A DNA stretch of 64,000 nt from positions 2,742,501 to 2,806,500 of the forward strand of contig NC_008027.1 of the NCBI RefSeq assembly GCF_000026105.1, in the 5' to 3' direction. Source of the DNA: Pseudomonas entomophila L48 (lineage in GTDB: Bacteria; Pseudomonadota; Gammaproteobacteria; Pseudomonadales; Pseudomonadaceae). Under the pieces are notes generated by a model, which was not told the DNA's origin, ran no database searches, and saw only the letters and a program-made list of their open reading frames with translations. Made by a program: the position numbers and the translations under genes. This document shows, piece after piece, positions 16,959 to 26,545 of the stretch (position 1 is the stretch's first letter; every line of letters begins with the position of its first letter).

Positions 16959-18829
16959 TGCGCGCACCCCTCGCTCAAGGAGAAGGGGGCCGCGTCGAGG
17001 CTGGAGAGGCGCAGCAGGGCCTGCTGCATCAGGCGCTCATCGATTTCATGCAGGTCGACCGAGGCACCGATGCGGCTAAGCAGGGGGATCGACAGCTGAC
17101 CGCCCAGATGCTGACGGAACTCCTCCAGCCCAAGCATGACCTGGAAGCGTCCCAACTCGTCTTTGAAGGTCAGTTCCGCCGGGCACAGATTGAACCCGAG
17201 CGTTTGCAGGAGGCTCACCACCCGCTCGCTGTCGGTATCGCTCAACAGCCCCAGGGCATTGGCATAGAGCGCGTCGAGGGCCATGCCAACGGCGACCGCC
17301 TCGCCATGGCGCAGGCGGTGCTGGCTAAGGTTTTCCAGCTTGTGCGCGGCCCAATGGCCGTAGTCCAGCGGCCGGCCGTTGCCGCGCTCGAACGGGTCGC
17401 CGGCGCCGGTGATATGCCCCAGGTGCAGTTGGGCGCAGCGGAAAATGGCATGGCGGCTGGCCGGATGATCGAAGCGGGCGAGGGCGGCGGCCTGTTCCTC
17501 CATCCACTGGAAGAACGCCGCGTCCTTGATCAGCGCCACCTTCACCGCTTCGGCCAGGCCGGCGATCTGGTCACGGCGGCTGAGGCTGGTCAGCAACTGG
17601 AAGTCGTTGATCACGGCGGTGGCGGGGTAGAAGGCGCCCAGCAGGTTTTTCTGGCCGAAGGCATTGATGCCGTTCTTCACGCCGATGCCGGCGTCGTTCT
17701 GCGCCAGCACCGTGCTCGGCAGGCGGATCAGGCGGATGCCGCGGTGGAAGGTGGCGCAGGCGTAACCCACCGAATCCAGCAAGGCGCCGCCGCCCATGGC
17801 CAGCACGTAGCAGTGCCGGTCGAGACCGTGCTCGAGCATGTCGGCGTACAACTGCTGGAGTACCTGCGCGGTCTTGCTCTGCTCACCGGCCGCGACGGCG
17901 ATCGGCGCGGCCAGTAGGTGCAGGTCGCGGGCATGGCTGGCGAACCAGGCCTCGATCTGTCCGGACAGCTGTGGATTGCACTGCAACAAGTGCTGGTCGG
18001 CGAAGACCAGCACCGTCACCCGGCCGTGCTGCCCGGCGGTGAGCTGCTGGTGCAGGCAGGGGTTGCGCAGGTCGAACAGATGATCGGTAAAGCGCACCGG
18101 ATAGTCGTAGCTGACCTCGAAGCGGCCGTGCAGCACCTCAGGCGTGGCGGGTTTGCGCAGCCTCTTGAACAGGCTGTAGCCGGCAATGAACAGCCCCGGC
18201 AGGACCATGCTGGCGAGGAGCGTGACCAGCAGCGCGTTCTGCTCGATGAGGAAGCTGCCGATGGCGCAGTAGGCCAGGGCCAGGCCCATGTTGGCCAGGG
18301 TCGTGACCAGGACGAAGGCGCGCAGCGGATAGTGCTGCATGCCGGCGGCGACCACCGAGGTCTCCGCCAGTACCGGCACACCGCGCAGGCAGATCAACGA
18401 CAGGGTGCCGAGCTTTTGCCCCAGCTGTCCGGGTTTGCGTTGATGCAGGCCGAGGCGGCCGGACAGCACACGCAAGTAGCCGGCGCCCAGGGCATAACCC
18501 AGCCAGGCGCCAAGGCACAGCCCCACGAAAATCACCAGGTAGCCACCGACGCTGCCCAGGGCGGCCACGGCGAGCAGCGCCACCACGCTCGAAGGCACCG
18601 GCAGCACGACGTCCAGTGCCAGCAAGGCGATCAGCAGCAGGGCCAGGTGGGCTTTGCGGGCGGGGCTATCGGGCAGGTAGAGCTCAAGGTGGGCCAGGAA
18701 GTCCTGGATTTGTTGCTCGAACAACAGAAAGCTGGCGATCAGCAGTGCGCTGAAGCAAACCAGTGATACCCAGAAGTATTCGGCAGGCGCATTGTTGCCG
18801 AGCACACGATGCCACAGGCTGCGCTTCAT
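16955..18829 (-). CDS. eboD: EboD: DedA/VTT membrane domain fused to a 3-dehydroquinate synthase-like domain
   Basis: A 624-residue two-part protein. Residues about 20-230 are membrane-embedded with about five or six helices and carry DedA/VTT features: the VPSSVVALLAVAALG stretch followed by glycine-rich helices, then CLRGVPVLAETSVVAAGMQH near 140-159. Residues about 240-605 are a dehydroquinate/sugar-phosphate cyclase domain with the NAD loop LAMGGGALLDSVGY and Zn ligands expected at Glu (AGLAEAVK), His (LDYGHWAAHKLE) and His (RHGEAVAVGM). It resembles EboD or epi-valiolone-type cyclases more than housekeeping AroB. The ATG at 18829 has a GAGGG box seven bases upstream. First gene of the operon. 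The membrane fusion is unusual to me. Confidence 0.9.
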   Translation of the reverse strand: MKRSLWHRVLGNNAPAEYFWVSLVCFSALLIASFLLFEQQIQDFLAHLELYLPDSPARKAHLALLLIALLALDVVLPVPSSVVALLAVAALGSVGGYLVIFVGLCLGAWLGYALGAGYLRVLSGRLGLHQRKPGQLGQKLGTLSLICLRGVPVLAETSVVAAGMQHYPLRAFVLVTTLANMGLALAYCAIGSFLIEQNALLVTLLASMVLPGLFIAGYSLFKRLRKPATPEVLHGRFEVSYDYPVRFTDHLFDLRNPCLHQQLTAGQHGRVTVLVFADQHLLQCNPQLSGQIEAWFASHARDLHLLAAPIAVAAGEQSKTAQVLQQLYADMLEHGLDRHCYVLAMGGGALLDSVGYACATFHRGIRLIRLPSTVLAQNDAGIGVKNGINAFGQKNLLGAFYPATAVINDFQLLTSLSRRDQIAGLAEAVKVALIKDAAFFQWMEEQAAALARFDHPASRHAIFRCAQLHLGHITGAGDPFERGNGRPLDYGHWAAHKLENLSQHRLRHGEAVAVGMALDALYANALGLLSDTDSERVVSLLQTLGFNLCPAELTFKDELGRFQVMLGLEEFRQHLGGQLSIPLLSRIGASVDLHEIDERLMQQALLRLSSLDAAPFSLSEGCAQ

Positions 18830-19272
18830 CAAGCATCCCTCTTGATATTGTTATGACTGATTTCCGCTTCAGTTTTCGGGGCAGCGCGTTAATGCTTGGA
18901 CGGAATAAAAAGCTCCAGACTGCGTGATATTGTTTTGATGGCTAATTCGACGGTTTTAAAAAAATTAGACGCTCGGCGGGCTTTTGCAAGACGGGGTTGA
19001 ACGATTTTTTGCTTCAGCTGTCCGCGGCGCCCGAAGCACTGTCTCCTGCGCATTCCCTTCACCTCTTAAGCGCCGCTTATCGGAAGTTTGCTTGCGTACC
19101 CGGGTGTACGCCTCGGATCAGCTGCGTGGAGGTTTGCGGGCCACCGCGTGCATTTCAATTTCTATAGAAGAATATTGGTTCTTTGATGACCGCCGACTTG
19201 ATCCCCGGCACTTGCCCGTGGGATGGGTCTGTATGTATAACCAGTGTCCATCCTCAATGTTCGCCCCCTCCC
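18830..19272. promoter_or_regulatory. divergent control region between the ebo operon and the FAN1 gene
   Basis: A 443-base gap between divergently transcribed genes, with no coding sequence I can support. The part next to eboD (18841-18970) is AT-rich and holds an inverted repeat CTAATT-N15-AATTAG at 18942-18968 around a TTTTAAAAAAA tract. This could be an operator or UP-like element for the ebo operon. The part next to FAN1 contains a poorly conserved open frame that I regard as non-coding. Confidence 0.45.
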
Positions 19273-20925
19273 ATGATCGCCCATTCCGTCGACGACCCCT
19301 TTTACTACCTGCACAACTTTCGCCAGGTGTTGAGTTGGGTCGAGCAGCGTTACGCCGACTTGCTCGACAACGATGAGCGCCATTTCATCCAGGCCTTTTC
19401 CGTTCTGTCTTCGCCAACCCAGGCCCTGCTGGTGCGCATGGTCATGCGCAAGGGCGAGCTGTTTCGTAGTGACAAGCTTGAGTACGCCGAAATCGGCGAT
19501 ACGGGCACGGCCCTGGCGCCGTTACTGGCATTGGGCTGGGTGGCCGACGACACGCCGCTGACGGTCGCGCAGTTATGGGCACTGCTGCGCAAGGAGGAGG
19601 TGGTGCAATGTTTCGCTGGCCAGCTTGCCCGGCCCCGGGCGGGCAAGGCCGAGCTGCTGGTCCAGTTGCAAGCGCTCGCGCTTGAGCCTAGACCGCTAAG
19701 TGAGTGGTTCCCGACGTTTCCTGCACGCATTGTACATTGGCGGCTACAGCCCCTGTGCGATCGGCTGCGCCTGCTGTTCTTTGGCAACCTCTATCAGGAC
19801 TGGTCGGATTTCGTGCTGACTGATCTTGGTGTGTTCCGTTATGAGCAAGTCAGCTTCAGCGACGACTCGCGGGCCTTGCGCCAGCGTGCGGATGTCGACC
19901 TGGCCATGGCCTTGCACCAGTGCGCCGAACGGTTGGAGCAGGGCGAGCCACCCGCTGGGCTGCTGGCAGCCCTCGACGGGCTGGACAGCGCCAACCCCTG
20001 GCTTGCCCGGCGCCGCGCACGCTTGTTGTTCAGCCTGGGCCAGCAAAGCGAGCGCCTGGCCGACTGGGACTTGGCCCTGCGCATCTACCAGGCATGCGAA
20101 CACCCCGAGGCCCGTATTCGCCAGGTGCGGGTATTCGAACGCAGCGAGCATTGGCCGCAGGCTCATGCGCTGGCCATGCATATGGCCCAGGCGCCGGCCA
20201 ATGCCCTGGAGCGGCAGGCGCTCGAGCGTATGTTGCCGCGCCTGGCACGCAAGCTGGGTGGGCCGCCGCAGGCGCGCCGGCGCACGAGCGATGTCGAGCT
20301 GATCGGGCTGGACTTGCCGGCTGAGCTGGCGGTGCACGGTGTGGAGGAAGCAGTTCGCCTGCACCTGGAGCAACAGGGAAGCGTTGCGCATTACGTCGAG
20401 AACACCCTGTTCAACAGCCTGTTCGGGCTGCTCTGCTGGGAGGCGATCTTCGCCCCGGTGCCGGGTGCGTTCTTCCACCCTTTCCAGGCCGGGCCGCAGG
20501 ACTTGCACGACAGCGATTTCCAGGCACGGCGGGCGGCGCTGTTCGAGCGTTGCCTGGGCCGGCTTGATGATGGCAGCTACCCTGAGGCGATTCGCGCCTG
20601 CTTCACGGCCAAGCAAGGGCTGCAGTCGCCGTTCGTGTTCTGGCAGATGCTCGATGAGGACCTGCTCGAAGACGCCTTGGCCTGCCTGCCGGCCCAGCAC
20701 CTGAAGGCCTGCTTCGTGCGGTTGTTGCAGGATATCCGTAACAATCGCGCCGGCATGCCCGACCTGATCCAGTTCTGGCCCGCAGAAGGTCGCTATCGCA
20801 TGGTCGAGGTCAAGGGGCCGGGCGACCGGCTGCAGGACAACCAGCTACGCTGGCTCGACTTCTGCCAGGCGCATGGCTTGCCGGTGGTGGTGTGCCACGT
20901 GCGCTGGAAGGCCGGGCAGGCATGA
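19273..20925 (+). CDS. FAN1-type VRR-NUC structure-specific nuclease
   Basis: A 550-residue bacterial homologue of Fanconi-associated nuclease 1, a 5'-flap/structure-specific nuclease for interstrand crosslinks. The C-terminal VRR-NUC domain has the catalytic series Glu in VENTLFNSLFGLLCWE, Pro-Asp in GMPDLIQFWP (496-497) and Glu-Val-Lys in MVEVKGPGDRLQ (512-514). The middle region is helical and TPR-like, and the N-terminal part is SAP-like in character. The start at 19273 is preferred to an upstream in-frame start because of similarity and length. The stop overlaps the helicase start as ATGA, so both are made together. Confidence 0.9.
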   Translation: MIAHSVDDPFYYLHNFRQVLSWVEQRYADLLDNDERHFIQAFSVLSSPTQALLVRMVMRKGELFRSDKLEYAEIGDTGTALAPLLALGWVADDTPLTVAQLWALLRKEEVVQCFAGQLARPRAGKAELLVQLQALALEPRPLSEWFPTFPARIVHWRLQPLCDRLRLLFFGNLYQDWSDFVLTDLGVFRYEQVSFSDDSRALRQRADVDLAMALHQCAERLEQGEPPAGLLAALDGLDSANPWLARRRARLLFSLGQQSERLADWDLALRIYQACEHPEARIRQVRVFERSEHWPQAHALAMHMAQAPANALERQALERMLPRLARKLGGPPQARRRTSDVELIGLDLPAELAVHGVEEAVRLHLEQQGSVAHYVENTLFNSLFGLLCWEAIFAPVPGAFFHPFQAGPQDLHDSDFQARRAALFERCLGRLDDGSYPEAIRACFTAKQGLQSPFVFWQMLDEDLLEDALACLPAQHLKACFVRLLQDIRNNRAGMPDLIQFWPAEGRYRMVEVKGPGDRLQDNQLRWLDFCQAHGLPVVVCHVRWKAGQA

Positions 20926-23177
20926 GTTACACCGTCGCCGTGCGCGCCCTGTGCGAGTTCAGCGCCAAGGTCGGCGACCTGGACCTGCGCTTCACCCCAT
21001 CGCCCACGGCGCAGGAGGGCATTGCCGGCCATCGCCGGGTGGTGGCAAGGCGCGGCGCGGACTACGAGGCGGAGGTGGCCCTCGAAGGCGAGTACCTGGG
21101 GTTGCGCGTGCGTGGCCGCGCAGACGGCTACGACCCTGCGCGCAATCGCCTGGAAGAGATCAAGACCCACCGTGGCGACCTGGCAAAGCAACCGGCCAAC
21201 CACCGGCAGCTGCACTGGGCCCAGGCCAAGGTCTACGCCTGGCTGATCTGCCAGGCGCGGCAGTTGCAGGAGATCGACGTCGCGTTGGTCTACCTGGACG
21301 TGGACAGCGACGGCCAGACGGTGATCAGCGAGTGCCATGCGGCCGACGACCTGCGGCGTTTCTTCGAGGTGCAGTGCCAGTGTTTCCTGGCCTGGGCCAG
21401 GCAACAGGAGCAGCGCCTGGGCGAGCGCGACCGTGGCTTGAACGCGCTGAGCTTTCCGTACCCCGAATTCCGCCAAGGGCAGCGCCAGCTGGCGGAAACC
21501 CTGTACAAGGCGGTGAGCACCGGCCGTTGCCTGATGGCCCAGGCCAGCACGGGCATCGGCAAGACCCTTGGGACGTTGTTTCCGTTGCTCAAGGCCGTGG
21601 TGCCGCAGCAACTGGACAAACTGTACTTCCTCACCGCCAAGACCCCCGGTCGCGCCCTGGCCCTGGATGCTCTGCGGCAAATCACCCAAGCTTCGCCGCA
21701 ACCCGCCCTGCGCACCCTGGAGCTGATCGCGCGCGACAAGGCCTGCGAGCACCCCGACAGCGCCTGCCATGGCGAGTCCTGCCCGCTGGCCCAGGGGTTC
21801 TATGATCGCCTGCCTGCCGCCCGTGAGGCCGCCGCACAAGTGCCCGTGCTCGACCGCGCCAGCCTGCGTGAGGTGGCGCTGACGCACCAGGTCTGCCCCT
21901 ATTACCTGGGGCAGGAGATGGCGCGTTGGGTCGACCTGGTGGTGGCCGACTACAACTATTACTTCGATGCCCACGCCATGCTGTTCGGCCTGGCCCAAAC
22001 CCATCAATGGCGCACGGCGGTTCTGGTGGACGAGGCACACAACCTCGTCGAGCGGGGGCGGCAGATGTACAGCGCCAGCCTTGACCAGGGCCAGTTGCAG
22101 GCCCTGCGCCAGAGCAAACCTGCGGGGCTGGGCAGCGCCCTCGAGCGGCTCAACCGCCAGTGGAACGCGCTGTACAAGCAGCAGGTCGCGCCCTATCAGG
22201 CGTCCGAGCAGTTGCCAGAAGCCTTCATACAGGCACTGCAACGTTGCACCGGGTTGATCCAGGAGCGCATGAACGAAGCGCCGGCCGAGGTCGAGCCCAA
22301 GGTGCTGGAGTTCTTCTTCCAGGCATTGCAGTTCAGTCGTATCGCCGAGCTGTTCGATGAGCACTTCCTGTTCGATATCAGCCAGCGCAACGGCGCGCGC
22401 GGGCGTCGCCTGGCCACGCTGTGCCTGCGCAACGTGGTGCCGGCGCGGCTGCTGGGGCCGCGAATGAGCGCGGCGCGCAGCGTCACGCTGTTTTCCGCCA
22501 CGCTCAATCCACGCCGCTTCTATACCGATCTATTGGGCATGCCCGCCGACACGGCCTGGCTGGAGGTCGCCGCGCCGTTTCGCGCCGAGCAGCTGGAAGT
22601 GCGCATCGTCAGCGCGGTGTCCACGCGCTTCCAGCAGCGTCAGGCATCGCTGGCGCCGATCGTCGAGCTGATCGCCGGGCAGTTTCAGCGCCAGCCCGGC
22701 AATTACCTGGCGTTCTTCAGCAGCTTCGAGTACCTGGAGCAGGTGGCACAGTTGCTGGCCGAGCGCTATCCGTCCCTGGCCCAGTGGCGGCAGGCCCCGG
22801 GCATGGATGAGGCGGGGCGCGAGGCGTTTCTCGCCCGCTTCGTGGCGGATGGGCAGGGTGTGGGCTTCGCCGTGCTGGGTGGTGCGTTCGGCGAAGGCGT
22901 GGACCTGCCGGGCACACGCCTGATCGGCGCGTTCGTCGCCACCCTGGGGCTGCCCCAGGTCAACCCGGTCAACGAGCAGTTCAAGCAGCGCCTGGGCCGG
23001 CAGTTCGGTGCGGGTTTCGACTACGCCTACCTCTACCCGGGTGTGCGCAAGGTGATCCAGGCCGCCGGTCGGGTGATTCGTGGCGACCAGGACCGTGGCG
23101 TGCTGCTGTTGATCGACGAACGCTTCGCCGAACCGAGGGTGCGGCAGATGTTTCCCGACTGGTGGCAATGTAGGTGA
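20922..23177 (+). CDS. XPD/DinG-type ATP-dependent DNA helicase with N-terminal Cas4/RecB-like nuclease motif
   Basis: A 751-residue superfamily 2 iron-sulfur helicase. Residues 65-105 carry a RecB/Cas4-like nuclease signature: RGRADGY, then LEEIKTH (78-83), then QAKVY. Walker A is QASTGIGKT near 207, followed by four Fe-S cysteines (C in KACEHPD, ACHG, GESC, VCPYY), the DEAH box (VLVDEAHNLVERG), and motif VI (AAGRVIRGDQDRG near 717). It is coupled by ATGA to the FAN1-like nuclease, implying a shared nuclease-helicase repair function, probably for crosslinks or branched DNA. The nuclease call rests on motif spacing only. Confidence 0.9.
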   Translation: MSYTVAVRALCEFSAKVGDLDLRFTPSPTAQEGIAGHRRVVARRGADYEAEVALEGEYLGLRVRGRADGYDPARNRLEEIKTHRGDLAKQPANHRQLHWAQAKVYAWLICQARQLQEIDVALVYLDVDSDGQTVISECHAADDLRRFFEVQCQCFLAWARQQEQRLGERDRGLNALSFPYPEFRQGQRQLAETLYKAVSTGRCLMAQASTGIGKTLGTLFPLLKAVVPQQLDKLYFLTAKTPGRALALDALRQITQASPQPALRTLELIARDKACEHPDSACHGESCPLAQGFYDRLPAAREAAAQVPVLDRASLREVALTHQVCPYYLGQEMARWVDLVVADYNYYFDAHAMLFGLAQTHQWRTAVLVDEAHNLVERGRQMYSASLDQGQLQALRQSKPAGLGSALERLNRQWNALYKQQVAPYQASEQLPEAFIQALQRCTGLIQERMNEAPAEVEPKVLEFFFQALQFSRIAELFDEHFLFDISQRNGARGRRLATLCLRNVVPARLLGPRMSAARSVTLFSATLNPRRFYTDLLGMPADTAWLEVAAPFRAEQLEVRIVSAVSTRFQQRQASLAPIVELIAGQFQRQPGNYLAFFSSFEYLEQVAQLLAERYPSLAQWRQAPGMDEAGREAFLARFVADGQGVGFAVLGGAFGEGVDLPGTRLIGAFVATLGLPQVNPVNEQFKQRLGRQFGAGFDYAYLYPGVRKVIQAAGRVIRGDQDRGVLLLIDERFAEPRVRQMFPDWWQCR

Positions 23178-23255
23178 TCGCCCCCATCGCCTGGCGATGA
23201 AACTCTCAGTACACTGCGCGTTCCAACCCAACATTCGTTGATTTCGAGGTTTTGC

Positions 23256-24893
<1,638 letters not shown>

Positions 24894-24921
24894 TCGCGTG
24901 TCATCAGGTCGATGCGGTCCT

Positions 24922-25007
24922 TGTAGGAGCGGCTTCAGCCGCGAACACCGGCGCAGCCGGTGCCAGGCACCGCGTCGCCTGATTCGCGGCTGAAGCCGCT
25001 CCTACAG
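24922..25007. repeat. REP inverted pair (cggcttcagccgcgaa family)
   Basis: Inverted copies of tgtaggagcggcttcagccg, separated by a caccggcgcagccggtg palindrome, between pgm and the pirin gene. Confidence 0.9.
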
Positions 25008-25112
25008 GATTGTGTGGTTGTTCCATCAGTGGGACGATCCATGCCATTTCCTCCATCTACCGCTCAATTAGCCTCCTCGATAAGGTTATTCCTATCCAAG
25101 AGGAGGCTTCTC

Positions 25113-26000
25113 ATGAAAAACATCCAAGGCATCCACCGCAGCCCCCACGCCCACTGGGTGGGTGACGGCTTCCCGGTGCGCAGCCTGTTCACCTACGATC
25201 ACTTGGCCCGGCACATCAGCCCGTTCCTGCTGCTGGACTACGCCGGCCCCCACGACTTCACCCCCACCAACGCCCGTCGTGGCGTCGGCCAGCACCCGCA
25301 CCGGGGCTTCGAGACGGTGACCATCGTCTACCAGGGCGAGCTGGAGCATCGCGATTCCACTGGCGCCGGTGGCCTGATCGGCCCGGGCGACGTGCAGTGG
25401 ATGACCGCCGCTGGCGGCATCATCCATGAAGAGTTCCATTCACCGGCCTTTGCCCGCAGCGGTGGCACGCTGGAAATGGTCCAGCTGTGGGTCAACCTGC
25501 CGGCCAAGGACAAGCGTGCCGCAGCCGGTTACCAGACCTTGCTGTCGAGTGATATCCCCGTGGTGACGCTGGCAGGCGAGGCGGGCAGCCTGCGGGTGAT
25601 TGCCGGGCGCTATGCGGACCACCAGGGGCCCGCCCGGACCTTCACCGAGATGGATGTGTGGGATATCCGCCTGAAGGCCGGTGCGGTACTGGACCTGCCG
25701 GTCGCGGCCGGTCGCAATGCGGCGTTGGTGGTACTGCGCGGCAACCTGCGGGTGAACGGCGAGCGTGAAGCCGGCCCGGCCAGCCTGGTGCTGTTCGAGC
25801 GCGGGGGGCAATCGGTGCGGGTCGAGGCGCTGGAGGAGGTCAGCTTGCTGCTACTCAGCGGCGAACCGATCGATGAGCCCATCGTCGGCTATGGGCCGTT
25901 CGTGATGAACAGCCAGGCGGAGATCGCCGAGTCGTTCGACGATTTCCACGCCGGGCGGTTTGGCCAGGTGGGTGGCGTCGAGCACGCCACCTGGGTTTAG
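25113..26000 (+). CDS. pirin family protein
   Basis: A 295-residue bicupin of the pirin family. The metal-binding N-terminal cupin shows HPHRGFETVTIVYQG near 64-78, a His in GELEHRDS and the Glu/His pair in GGIIHEEFH near 104-112, the expected Fe ligands of pirin. The C-terminal cupin includes the AVLDLPVAAGRNAALVVL region. Some bacterial pirins are quercetinases or redox sensors; nothing here decides between these. The start has an AAGAGGAGG box immediately upstream, which excludes a longer frame running through the REP element. Confidence 0.93.
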   Translation: MKNIQGIHRSPHAHWVGDGFPVRSLFTYDHLARHISPFLLLDYAGPHDFTPTNARRGVGQHPHRGFETVTIVYQGELEHRDSTGAGGLIGPGDVQWMTAAGGIIHEEFHSPAFARSGGTLEMVQLWVNLPAKDKRAAAGYQTLLSSDIPVVTLAGEAGSLRVIAGRYADHQGPARTFTEMDVWDIRLKAGAVLDLPVAAGRNAALVVLRGNLRVNGEREAGPASLVLFERGGQSVRVEALEEVSLLLLSGEPIDEPIVGYGPFVMNSQAEIAESFDDFHAGRFGQVGGVEHATWV

Positions 26001-26014
26001 CCTTTCAGGTCCTT

Positions 26015-26121
26015 GGGGCTGCTATGCAGCCCTTTCGCGACACAAGGCCGCTCCCACAGGGGAATCGCGCAATCCTGTAGGAGCGGCCTTGCGTCGCGAA
26101 AGGGGCGCAAAGCGCCCCCAG
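26015..26121. repeat. REP inverted pair (cggccttgcgtcgcgaa family)
   Basis: Inverted cgcgacacaaggccgctccc and gtaggagcggccttgcgtcg units, with outer ggggctgctatgcagccc and ggggcgcaaagcgcccc palindromes. It lies between the convergent pirin and RidA genes. Confidence 0.9.
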
Positions 26122-26128
26122 GGCTCTG

Positions 26129-26545
26129 TCACTCCGCGCCTGGCACCACCGCAATCACATCGATCTCCATCAACCACTCAGCCTGGGCCAGTCCCGCCAC
26201 TACCAACCCGGTGGAAATCGGGAACACCCCCTTCAGCCACTTGCCCACTTCCATGTAAACCGGCTCGCGGAAGCGCGGGTCGGTGATGTAGGTGGTGGTC
26301 TTGACGATGTGCGAAAGGTCCGAGCCTGCCTCTTCGAGCAACTGCTTGACGTTCTTCATCGCCTGCTCGGCCTGGGCCCGCGGATCACCCAGGCCCACCA
26401 GCCGTCCTTCGAAGTCGGTACCGACCTGGCCGCGCACATAGATGGTGTTGCCGGCCCGCACCGCCTGGCACAGGTCGTTGTCCAGGGTCTGGTTGGGGTA
26501 GGTGGCCTTGGTGTTGAACATGCGGATGCGAGTGTGGGTAGGCAT
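26129..26545 (-). CDS. RidA family protein (reactive imine/enamine deaminase-like)
   Basis: A 138-residue RidA/YjgF/UK114 family protein. These trimeric proteins hydrolyse reactive enamine/imine intermediates. The C-terminal signature is visible as EWLMEIDVIAVVPG, and the catalytic Arg region is present near residue 38 as YVRGQVGTD. Its start overlaps the stop of the flavin monooxygenase gene by one base (TGATG), so the two are translated together. The pairing suggests removal of an imine made by oxidation of an amine. Confidence 0.93.
   Translation of the reverse strand: MPTHTRIRMFNTKATYPNQTLDNDLCQAVRAGNTIYVRGQVGTDFEGRLVGLGDPRAQAEQAMKNVKQLLEEAGSDLSHIVKTTTYITDPRFREPVYMEVGKWLKGVFPISTGLVVAGLAQAEWLMEIDVIAVVPGAE

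Noticed and set aside
16955..18829. Housekeeping 3-dehydroquinate synthase AroB
   Set aside because: The membrane domain and ebo neighbours, and absence of aroK next to it, argue for EboD.
18984..19376. 130-codon open frame upstream of and overlapping the FAN1 gene
   Set aside because: Odd composition, overlap with a well supported gene, and no ribosome binding site.
20982..21240. Cas4-like motif as a sign of a CRISPR system
   Set aside because: The motif is part of a repair helicase coupled to a FAN1 nuclease; no other cas gene or array is present.
20793..22364. 523-codon open frame opposite the helicase
   Set aside because: The helicase motifs on the plus strand are complete; the antisense frame has no recognisable domain.
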